From CAZDBA01 sp964503615 (lineage in GTDB: Bacteria; Planctomycetota; Planctomycetia; Pirellulales; Pirellulaceae): a stretch of 64,000 nt of DNA. The stretch's first letter is position 1. Every line of letters starts with the position of its first letter. The notes under the pieces are model-generated. The model did not search any database, was not told the DNA's origin, and was given only the letters and a program-made list of their open reading frames with translations. The stretch covers positions 14,690-78,689 of the forward strand of contig CAZDBA010000001.1 of assembly GCA_964503615.1 (NCBI GenBank), given 5' to 3'. This document shows positions 9,279 to 15,926 of this stretch, piece after piece. The position numbers and the translations under genes were made by a program.

Positions 9279-9451
9279 GAATTCAATTCGGTTAAATTGT
9301 TGTACTCTAACGAGTGTCGCAAAGTTAGCTCGACCTTGCTACCTCTCCTGTAAAGGCTCGACAGAAGGCGATTTTGGGCTATTGGCATTTTGGACCACTG
9401 GAATACTCTCGCAATACGTGTTACGAAATTAGTACGCCATTCAGGATTCGT

Positions 9452-9513
9452 GTTTGCAGTACCGGCTTTAGCCGGAAGTCATGGGATTTCCGCCTGAAGG
9501 CGGTACCACAAAC
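9452..9513. repeat. intergenic inverted repeat with 26-nt arms
   Basis: The left arm (9452-9477) and right arm (9488-9513) are complementary at about 21 of 26 positions around a 10-nt centre. Each arm also contains its own small palindrome (CCGGCTTTAGCCGG and CCGCCTGAAGGCGG). This makes a large cruciform or RNA hairpin between the solute-binding gene and the next plus-strand gene. It lacks a T run, so it looks like a REP-like element rather than a terminator. Confidence 0.75.
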
Positions 9514-9551
9514 TGGCTTCAACATTATTCGCATACCAGCTCGAGCGTCCT

Positions 9552-10031
9552 TTGCGTTTCGTTATTCTCCATCATCAATTCTCAGCCGACCATCCGCGAC
9601 AATCCCATTGGGATTTGATGCTGGAATCGAAAGCGGCTGAAGGTTCGGAAAACGTTCTTACCACTTGGGCTTTGGAATCGTTGCCGTTGGACCGATTCGG
9701 GATAGGAGAGACTGTTCTTCGCATAAAGGAATCGGAAATCGAGCTTGAGATTATGGGGACTCGCTTGGTCGATCACCGAACCCATTATTTGACTTACGAA
9801 GGACCGGTTTCAAATGATCGCGGGCAAGTCAAAAGGATCGCGTCCGGGACGTACCGGGTTAACAGTGAAACAGAAACAGGAATGTCTGTGGAACTTGTCT
9901 TTGCGATGATCAAAGACGGTCCCGTCTCCGACGGTCGTTGTAGTTGTTTAACCGTTCAGATTCCTGGTGCAGAAACGGGTCAACGATCGAAGCTGTTGTT
10001 TTGCGGGCGGGAAAGTCGCGCCGCTTCATAG
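9552..10031 (+). CDS. LigD 3'-phosphoesterase (PE)-domain-like protein
   Basis: 159 residues from a TTG start (M-R-F-V-I-L-H-H-Q); no strong ribosome binding site is seen, so the start is uncertain. The order R-F-V-I-L-H-H, then H-W-D-L-M-L-E, then a W-A-L-E segment resembles the 'DNA polymerase ligase' N-terminal domain family, where LigD PE domains read H-x-H-Y-D-F-R-L-E and trim 3' ends of DNA breaks. The H-H and H-W-D residues could be the metal site. The C-terminal part is beta-rich (G-T-Y-R-V-N, V-E-L-V-F-A-M-I-K). No Ku or ligase gene is nearby. Its 3' end overlaps the convergent next gene by 52 bp. Confidence 0.65.
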   Translation: MRFVILHHQFSADHPRQSHWDLMLESKAAEGSENVLTTWALESLPLDRFGIGETVLRIKESEIELEIMGTRLVDHRTHYLTYEGPVSNDRGQVKRIASGTYRVNSETETGMSVELVFAMIKDGPVSDGRCSCLTVQIPGAETGQRSKLLFCGRESRAAS

Positions 10032-10795
10032 GCGGGGCCATCGGCCGGGTCCATCGTCACGCCTTGCAATACGACCTCCCCTTTCAAAAACTCGACCGAC
10101 TCGACCACGACCCTGAGATCTAAATCGGTGACAATTTTGTCTTTCAGGTTGACCAGCAACATGGGATCGCCGTTATCTTCAACCCACTGAGTCACAATTC
10201 CGTTCGTTTGAAATATTTTGGTGATTTCGTCGGTCCAGTTTGCGATCGGTAACGTCACGACACCAGAGCGAATGTATTTGATTCGAACCGCAAGCTGATT
10301 GACTTGTTCCGCACAAAATATGTCGCCACAACATTCAACGATACCGTTCAGTTGCTTCGACTGGTATCCAAATACGATCCTCATCTCGTCTTGTCGCAAC
10401 GAAATGCGGGGATTCGAAATCGAGGGTGGCAATGCATCCGGAAATTTTTGAGGCAAGTCGGATCCCAGCCAACCATTGATCTGATCCTGGCTAAACGCGG
10501 CTCGCCAGCTTCCCAACTCGATCGCCGAATTCTGTAGCTCCAACAGCTCGGTTTCAAACTGATCACCTGCCGCGTCCAATTGAGTCTCAGGCTGCTCCAG
10601 AATTGCCTGGTAGTAGTCTGGTACGACTTGCGCCGCGCGATAGGCGTACCAGCAAAAACCAGCGAGTGCGATTATCACGAAACCGAACACCAGCCCCAGC
10701 CGAATCAACCACCGGGTCAGCAAACTGTTTTTGTGAACGGTTTGGGTAGCCGCAGGTTGCGGCTCGTTTTCTTCGCTAATCTCTGGCTCAGTCAT
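9980..10795 (-). CDS. membrane-anchored protein of unknown function, 271 aa
   Basis: Not recognised as a named family. The N-terminus is acidic and cytoplasmic (about 1-24), followed by a single membrane helix (about 28-50, R-L-G-L-V-F-G-F-V-I-I-A-L-A-G-F-C-W-Y-A-Y) and a soluble domain likely outside the inner membrane. That domain has helices around 60-105 (E-T-E-L-L-E-L-Q-N-S-A-I-E-L), an F-S-Q-D-Q-I-N-G-W-L segment also seen in other planctomycete membrane proteins, then beta strands. Its 3' end overlaps the convergent plus-strand gene by 52 bp, so the two transcripts are antisense there. Confidence 0.65.
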   Translation of the reverse strand: MTEPEISEENEPQPAATQTVHKNSLLTRWLIRLGLVFGFVIIALAGFCWYAYRAAQVVPDYYQAILEQPETQLDAAGDQFETELLELQNSAIELGSWRAAFSQDQINGWLGSDLPQKFPDALPPSISNPRISLRQDEMRIVFGYQSKQLNGIVECCGDIFCAEQVNQLAVRIKYIRSGVVTLPIANWTDEITKIFQTNGIVTQWVEDNGDPMLLVNLKDKIVTDLDLRVVVESVEFLKGEVVLQGVTMDPADGPAYEAARLSRPQNNSFDR

Positions 10796-11062
10796 ATTGA
10801 ACTAATTTGTGTAGCACCGGGATTTTGATCCGTCAGTTGTACCTCAGTTGGTAATTCTTACGAATATCGTGTGTGTAAGGTTCTTGGATTCTGCCAGCAG
10901 TTAACTGAGCTAAACCGGCGAAATGTCGACTTTAACAGAGCCAGATTTCCCCTAGGCAGCTTTTAGGTTTTACCGTTTATTCCTATACATCCTAATGCCA
11001 GAAATTGGTGTTAGAATACACACTAGTAATTCAGCAGGTCGATCACCAAGTCATCACCAAAA

Positions 11063-13087
11063 ATGAGCTTTCTTTTTACGCAGCGCCAACGAAAAACGCT
11101 GGCATTGATCTGTGAAACGTTGAATCCAGCTTTGACGCCCTCGATGCCGGAAGACCAACCGGCGATATTCCAGAACCATGCGGATGAGTATCCGATTGTA
11201 GATGAGCTGGAAATGCGAATTGCCAGAAAGTCTGAAAAAGAGCAAAAGGCACTGGTTGGTCTTTTACGGTTTATCAACTTGCCCGTCGTTTGTTGGTTGG
11301 CCACGCAAAAATTCCGACCGTTCAACATGCTAACGTTGAAACAGCGGGTCAAAGTTCTTACCTACTGGCGTGATCATCGTTTTGGAAAGCTGCGAAGTTT
11401 TTTCCAGGCTCTCAAACGGTTGACGCTTTATCTCTCTTACACCAATCCAACGGTTTTGGCCGGCGAGGGCGAGCCGCAAAACGTAACTTGGCCGGGCATG
11501 GGGTACGAAGGCAAAACGCCATTGGCCGCGCAGCCAGAGTTGAACGTCAACTTGGCCGCATTTAAACCGTATGCGGAAGAGATCGAGTGCGACTATTTGA
11601 TCATCGGATCGGGGGCCGGTGGCAGTGTTATGGCTGCAGAGTTAGCAGAACGTAACTGTCGAATCATCATTGCTGAGAAAGCGGACTATGTGCCACCCAG
11701 CGAGCTTGGTCGATCAGAACACGAGGGGATGGCAAGGTACTTCGAAGACGGCGGCGCTCAGGCTACGGACGATCAAAGCGTAACCGTACTGTCGGGTAAT
11801 TCGGTTGGCGGTGGAACAACGGTCAATTGGATGACTTGCCTTGATCCGCCCCAGGAGGTGCTTGAACAATGGGCAAAAAAATTCGGTATGACTCAGGTTT
11901 TGGACGAGCGATTCCGAGCCAGCCTATTGGCAGTGCGGCAGCGGATGAACGTCTCGACTCAGCACAGCCAAGTGAATGCCCAAAACAAAACGCTGTTGGA
12001 TGGGTGTAACTATTTTGGCTTCCATACTCAGCAGATCGAGCGCAATGCAGTCGACTGCGGCGACTGTGGGTTTTGTGGATTTGGTTGCCGGGCAGGAGCC
12101 AAGCAGGATACGCGACAAACGTTTCTGGCGGACGCAATGCGTTCGGGAGCCGAATTGCTGCCCTCATGTACGATCGAAAAGATTGTTCGCAATGGAAACA
12201 TTGCCCAGTACGCCATCGCCCAGATTCGTGAACCGGACGGCGACCTTCGTACCTTGAAGATCAAATTTAAAATTTGCGTTGTCGCTTGCGGAGCGATACA
12301 AACTCCTGCCCTGTTGTTGCGTAGCGGTTTTGAGAATCCGCACATCGGTCAAAACCTCAGGCTTCACCCGACAACGGCTGTGGTTGGATTTTATGATCAT
12401 GCGATTCTTCCTTGGCAAGGCGCACCGCAAACGATCGTATGTGACCAATTTAGCAATCTGGACGGAGACGGTTTTGGCGTCCGTTTGGAGGTCGCGCCGA
12501 TTCATCCAGGGCTGGCCGCTTCCGCGTTGGCTTGGGGAGGCCCTTTACACAACAAGCGTTTGATGCAACGAATCGCAAATATGGCAAACACGATCGTAAT
12601 TACTCGCGATCAGGGGAGCGGCGAAGTGACTTTGGATCACAATCAACAACCCGTGATATCGTATTCGCTGTCAAAAACTGATGAGAAACATCTTCTGTAC
12701 GGTGCAGAGCGGGCGGTGGAGATTCATCGGGCGGCCGGTGCTCAGTTGATTTTGGGCCCCCATCAAACTCCATTCGAGTTTACTGAAGAGATGAACCTGG
12801 CTCAGTTCAATAAAGCACTTGGGCAAATGAGTCAGCTTGGCGGAGCTCCAAATCGCCTGAGTTTGTTTAGCGCTCATCAGATGGGAACAGTTCGTATCGG
12901 TGATAGTCCGCTGCGAAGTGCTGTCGACCTTCGAGGACGATGTTACGACGCACAGAATGTTTACGTGTGCGATGCATCGCTGTTTCCAACGGCGGTTGGC
13001 GTGAACCCGATGATCACAATCATGGGGCTTTCTCACATGCTCTCCCAATCATTGCGTTCTCAAGGCTTTTCGGTCTACGATTTTTAA
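11063..13087 (+). CDS. GMC-family FAD oxidoreductase with N-terminal helical domain and Cys cluster
   Basis: 674 residues. The first 170 are a mostly helical domain, as in long-chain alcohol oxidase-type GMC enzymes. FAD binding follows with D-Y-L-I-I-G-S-G-A-G-G (GSGAGG near 181-186) and the GMC segment S-G-N-S-V-G-G-G-T-T-V-N-W. A tight cysteine cluster CGDCGFCGFGC lies near 331-341 and could hold a metal or Fe-S cluster. The C-terminal GMC domain has H-Q-M-G-T (about 605) and V-C-D-A-S-L-F-P-T-A-V-G-V-N-P (about 635), carrying the catalytic region. It probably oxidises an alcohol or sugar; no signal peptide is present. There is no partner cytochrome next door. Confidence 0.85.
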   Translation: MSFLFTQRQRKTLALICETLNPALTPSMPEDQPAIFQNHADEYPIVDELEMRIARKSEKEQKALVGLLRFINLPVVCWLATQKFRPFNMLTLKQRVKVLTYWRDHRFGKLRSFFQALKRLTLYLSYTNPTVLAGEGEPQNVTWPGMGYEGKTPLAAQPELNVNLAAFKPYAEEIECDYLIIGSGAGGSVMAAELAERNCRIIIAEKADYVPPSELGRSEHEGMARYFEDGGAQATDDQSVTVLSGNSVGGGTTVNWMTCLDPPQEVLEQWAKKFGMTQVLDERFRASLLAVRQRMNVSTQHSQVNAQNKTLLDGCNYFGFHTQQIERNAVDCGDCGFCGFGCRAGAKQDTRQTFLADAMRSGAELLPSCTIEKIVRNGNIAQYAIAQIREPDGDLRTLKIKFKICVVACGAIQTPALLLRSGFENPHIGQNLRLHPTTAVVGFYDHAILPWQGAPQTIVCDQFSNLDGDGFGVRLEVAPIHPGLAASALAWGGPLHNKRLMQRIANMANTIVITRDQGSGEVTLDHNQQPVISYSLSKTDEKHLLYGAERAVEIHRAAGAQLILGPHQTPFEFTEEMNLAQFNKALGQMSQLGGAPNRLSLFSAHQMGTVRIGDSPLRSAVDLRGRCYDAQNVYVCDASLFPTAVGVNPMITIMGLSHMLSQSLRSQGFSVYDF

Positions 13088-13147
13088 CGACTCGTTTCCT
13101 GTTCATCATAGGCAATAGGAATTCTGGCGAATCCCATTACGAATAAA

Positions 13148-13175
13148 GTTGGCTCTGTTATCAGTTCGAGCCAAC
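13148..13175. other. hairpin after the GMC gene
   Basis: Perfect 8-bp arms GTTGGCTC and GAGCCAAC around a 12-nt loop, 60 bp past the GMC stop. No T run follows, so it is at best a weak or factor-dependent terminator. Confidence 0.4.
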
Positions 13176-13373
13176 CGTCATCAATTCGACGCGTTCCATT
13201 CCGGTTCGATTCCGGTTGCCAGCATGTAATTCTTTCAATTCTTCAACTGCCTCAGTGCTTCCACGTTTGTTTTAGGCCGTTTGATCAAGTTTGTTTATCA
13301 ATCCAGTATTTGGGCACACCGGTTGCTTTAGGTCTAAAACCCACAGCGACCAACGATCTAAGGAAGGATCAGG

Positions 13374-14285
13374 ATGAACTCAAACTCAAAAGACAGCCTT
13401 CGCGCCGCAACCCGCACCTTGCATTCTTCAAAATGGATGTTGCTCGTCGTGCAGCTGATCGTCGTGATCGCGATTGGGTCGATCGAGGGGACGGCTTCGG
13501 CACAAGGCAAGTTGAGCCGCGTTAGAAAAGCAGTGCGAAAGGTGGAAGAGCCTAAAGAGAAGAAAGCCAAACGAAAGAAGTCGTCCAGAAGCAAGCCTGG
13601 AGAATCTCGCAGACGGTCGGGCTCTGGAATCAATCTTGGGTTTTTGTTCGCTAGCTCTCCACGTCCTTCCTCTCAGGTATATGTGCAGGAAGTCCATCAC
13701 ATTTACGAACCTGTGGTAGAGCCTATTCCGATCAATGCGATTTCAGAGCAGGTTGTTGATCAGGATCCGGGCTTGGGTGGCGAGTTCTTTTCGGATCCGT
13801 TTAGGACCAGTGTGTTGCGTTCTACGATCTGGTACGGAGCAGGCGTCGACGATATTTCACAAGGTGGCTTTGATCTGTTACTCCAAGTCCCCGGCAGCCT
13901 TGGCCTGGAGGGTTCGATTCGCAATGTTCGTGAACGGGGTTTTTCAGATCATATCTGGTTGGGCGATTTGAATCTTGTCTTTGAACCAATCAACACAAAC
14001 CGTGTTCGGATCCGGGCTGGCGTGGGTTTGAACTTCCTGAGCGATTTCTATGGTGGTGAGACCGGATTGAATCTAACCGTTGGGTTTGATTCGAGACTGA
14101 CATCCCGTTTGATCATGGCGGGAGAGTTCGATTATGGAAACCTCGGCGCCAGCGATTACACGCATGGCCAAATTAGCTTGGGATATCGCCTCCAGCGAAG
14201 CGAATTGGTTGTCGGCTATGATCATATCGACTTGGGCGGAGTTGATTTGCAAAGCCCCTTTATTGGTCTACGATTTCGATACTAA
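13374..14285 (+). CDS. secreted beta-barrel-type outer-membrane protein, 303 aa
   Basis: AGGATCAGG just upstream supports this start. A long N-terminal signal (hydrophobic about 21-38, cleavage near T-A-S-A-Q) is followed by a strongly basic linker (about 44-85, K-E-K-K-A-K-R-K-K-S-S-R-S-K). The remainder has alternating beta strands with a final aromatic residue (L-G-L-E-G-S-I-R-N-V, R-I-R-A-G-V-G-L-N-F, ending G-L-R-F-R-Y), the pattern of an outer-membrane beta barrel whose last strand ends in Tyr. Family and function unknown. The 3' end lies just before an assembly gap, but the stop codon is intact. Confidence 0.7.
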   Translation: MNSNSKDSLRAATRTLHSSKWMLLVVQLIVVIAIGSIEGTASAQGKLSRVRKAVRKVEEPKEKKAKRKKSSRSKPGESRRRSGSGINLGFLFASSPRPSSQVYVQEVHHIYEPVVEPIPINAISEQVVDQDPGLGGEFFSDPFRTSVLRSTIWYGAGVDDISQGGFDLLLQVPGSLGLEGSIRNVRERGFSDHIWLGDLNLVFEPINTNRVRIRAGVGLNFLSDFYGGETGLNLTVGFDSRLTSRLIMAGEFDYGNLGASDYTHGQISLGYRLQRSELVVGYDHIDLGGVDLQSPFIGLRFRY

Positions 14286-14453
14286 AGGAGCTTGTTTCNN
14301 NNNNNNNNNNNNNNNNNNNNNNNNNNNNNNNNNNNNNNNNNNNNNNNNNNNNNNNNNNNNNNNNNNNNNNNNNNNNNNNNNNNNNNNNNNNNNNNNNNGA
14401 TTTGCAAAGCCCCTTTATTGGTCTACGATTTCGATACTAAAGGAGCTTGTTTC
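14244..14453. other. assembly gap 1 with duplicated 55-bp ends
   Basis: 100 Ns at 14299-14398. The 55 bp before the gap (14244-14298) are identical to the 55 bp after it (14399-14453). This is what a scaffolder leaves when two contigs share a k-mer overlap. The true sequence very likely has one copy and no gap. Confidence 0.9.
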
Positions 14454-14470
14454 GAGCTTGTTTCCAATTC

Positions 14471-14923
14471 TTACTGTTGGCCTTGGAGTGTGATGACCAA
14501 TCGTCGAGCTCCGCCGTGGTTACGGTGCTCGCAGAGATAGATTCCTTGCCAGGTTCCCAAGGTCAAACGGCCAGATGAAATGGGAATGACTACGCTTGCT
14601 CCGAATAGAGATGATTTGACATGAGCAGGCATATCGTCGGGGCCTTCGCAGGTATGGATAAATGGAGATGATTCTGGGCAGAGCTGGTTGGCTGCAGTCT
14701 CCATATCGACGCGAACATCGGGATCGGCGTTCTCGTTGAGGGTCAAACTGGCCGAGGTGTGCTGGATAAAAACCGTCATCAGACCGATCTGGTAGTCCTC
14801 CAGATCAGCGCAATGCTGAACGATCTCACCGGTTATGAGGTGGAAGCCGCGTGTGCGTGGTTCCAGTGTTACGGAGTATTGATGCCATCCTGTCGAGTGA
14901 GTGGGCGAGTTAGTTTTATCCAT
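14471..14923 (-). CDS. yjbQ: YjbQ/UPF0047 family protein
   Basis: 150 residues from the ATG at 14923, chosen because AAAGGA lies about 9 nt upstream; an in-frame ATG at 14941 would add six residues. The UPF0047 fold is clear: F-I-Q-H-T-S-A-S-L-T-L-N-E-N-A-D-P-D-V-R, then H-T-C-E-G-P-D-D-M-P-A-H-V-K-S-S-L-F-G, then L-G-T-W-Q-G-I-Y-L-C-E-H-R. The conserved His, Glu and Asp residues form the proposed active site. Members can show weak thiamine-phosphate synthase activity, but the physiological role is not settled. It is convergent with the barrel-protein gene across gap 1. Confidence 0.93.
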   Translation of the reverse strand: MDKTNSPTHSTGWHQYSVTLEPRTRGFHLITGEIVQHCADLEDYQIGLMTVFIQHTSASLTLNENADPDVRVDMETAANQLCPESSPFIHTCEGPDDMPAHVKSSLFGASVVIPISSGRLTLGTWQGIYLCEHRNHGGARRLVITLQGQQ

Positions 14924-15110
14924 TGCGGTATTCCTTTTCACCCATTGAAAAACGGGGTGAGATCGTTTTGTTTTCAGACGAAGGCCGTAATCGGCGTTTA
15001 AGGGTACGGAGTGCCACCGTGGCTTGAGATGCGTGGGACACTCAACGTTGCTTACCTAATCGTATCGTTAGAAATTAGTTACCAAAAGCCGTGAAAACCG
15101 TACAAAAATC

Positions 15111-15138
15111 TTGACTTGGGCGTTTCCTCGTGAATAAT
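15111..15138 (+). promoter_or_regulatory. sigma-70-type promoter candidate
   Basis: TTGACT (15111-15116), 16-bp spacer, AATAAT (15133-15138). Each box differs from consensus at one position. It sits about 140 bp before the small gene at 15277, implying a fairly long leader. Confidence 0.55.
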
Positions 15139-15276
15139 ACCCGCGATCACATGAAGTGACTGGTTATGAACTCGGCAAGCTGCGAGACGGCTTGCTTTTT
15201 TCTTTACCACATTGTTCCTTTGCGGGATTTGGACACGGATGTTGGGCCGCAACAAAATACTACTTTAGGTATATAG

Positions 15277-15534
15277 ATGACCCAGCCAGAAAAGAAGAAA
15301 ATAGAAAAGCCCAAGTTTGTCACAAACGTATTTGAGGCGATTCTTAAGTACGGCCATGACGAAGATTTCGTGCCGTTGGTTGACGAAAAATTCGTCCCTA
15401 CAGATGCTCCTGCAGGTAGCGAAGCCAAAATTGCCGCTCTTCGTGACCGAGTTAAGCTTGGCCAACCGCTGTGGCATGGTGAAGACCGAGCTGATTACTC
15501 AGGTTTGACCGGAGCTGTTCGCCCTCGCGAATAA
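15277..15534 (+). CDS. small conserved-looking protein, 85 aa
   Basis: Well-supported gene: a promoter-like pair upstream, AGGT about 6 nt before the ATG, and a clear terminator after the stop. The protein is charged and soluble, starting M-T-Q-P-E-K-K-K-I-E-K-P-K-F-V-T-N-V-F-E-A-I. It has an acidic centre (Y-G-H-D-E-D-F-V-P-L-V-D) and a C-terminal L-W-H-G-E-D-R-A-D-Y-S-G-L-T-G. I do not recognise a family and no catalytic motif is visible. Confidence 0.7.
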   Translation: MTQPEKKKIEKPKFVTNVFEAILKYGHDEDFVPLVDEKFVPTDAPAGSEAKIAALRDRVKLGQPLWHGEDRADYSGLTGAVRPRE

Positions 15535-15580
15535 TTTATTGGATCGTGTTTGAAACACGATACCAAACGATCACCAAAAT

Positions 15581-15608
15581 AGGCGTTTCGAATGAAGCGC
15601 CTTTTTTT
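15581..15608 (+). terminator. rho-independent terminator of the 85-aa gene
   Basis: Arms AGGCGTTTC and GAAGCGCCT (one G-U pair) with a short loop, followed by seven Ts. It starts about 46 bp after the stop codon at 15534. Confidence 0.85.
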
Positions 15609-15649
15609 GTGCGCGTTACTCCAAACGACCAACTACGCGCAAGCGTTGT

Positions 15650-15696
15650 CAATGGAAACCCGACGCGTTAGCGAGGAACGCGTCGGGTTTCCATTG
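15650..15696. repeat. perfect palindrome, 20-bp arms; member of a dispersed repeat family
   Basis: Arms at 15650-15669 and 15677-15696 are exact inverted copies around AGCGAGG. Half-copies of the same unit occur at 37587-37611 (exact 25 nt, opposite orientation) and 62982-63005 (a few changes), each in intergenic DNA. Confidence 0.85.
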
Positions 15697-15706
15697 CGCT
15701 GCATCA

Positions 15707-15740
15707 CATAAAAAAGGCCACGACATCAGTCGTGGCCTTT
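15707..15740 (-). terminator. terminator of the metzincin gene (copy left of gap)
   Basis: A 12-bp perfect stem (AAAGGCCACGAC, loop ATCA, GTCGTGGCCTTT) followed on the minus strand by six Ts. The same hairpin is repeated at 15868-15895 because the assembly duplicated 55 bp around gap 2; only one copy is expected in the genome. Confidence 0.85.
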
Positions 15741-15921
15741 GGTTTTCGAACTCGATAGAACGGTGTNNNNNNNNNNNNNNNNNNNNNNNNNNNNNNNNNN
15801 NNNNNNNNNNNNNNNNNNNNNNNNNNNNNNNNNNNNNNNNNNNNNNNNNNNNNNNNNNNNNNNNNNAAAAGGCCACGACATCAGTCGTGGCCTTTGGTTT
15901 TCGAACTCGATAGAACGGTGT
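15712..15921. other. assembly gap 2 with duplicated 55-bp ends
   Basis: 100 Ns at 15767-15866 flanked by identical 55-bp stretches (15712-15766 and 15867-15921). As with gap 1, this is a collapsed contig overlap rather than missing DNA. Confidence 0.9.
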
Positions 15922-15926
15922 GTTGT

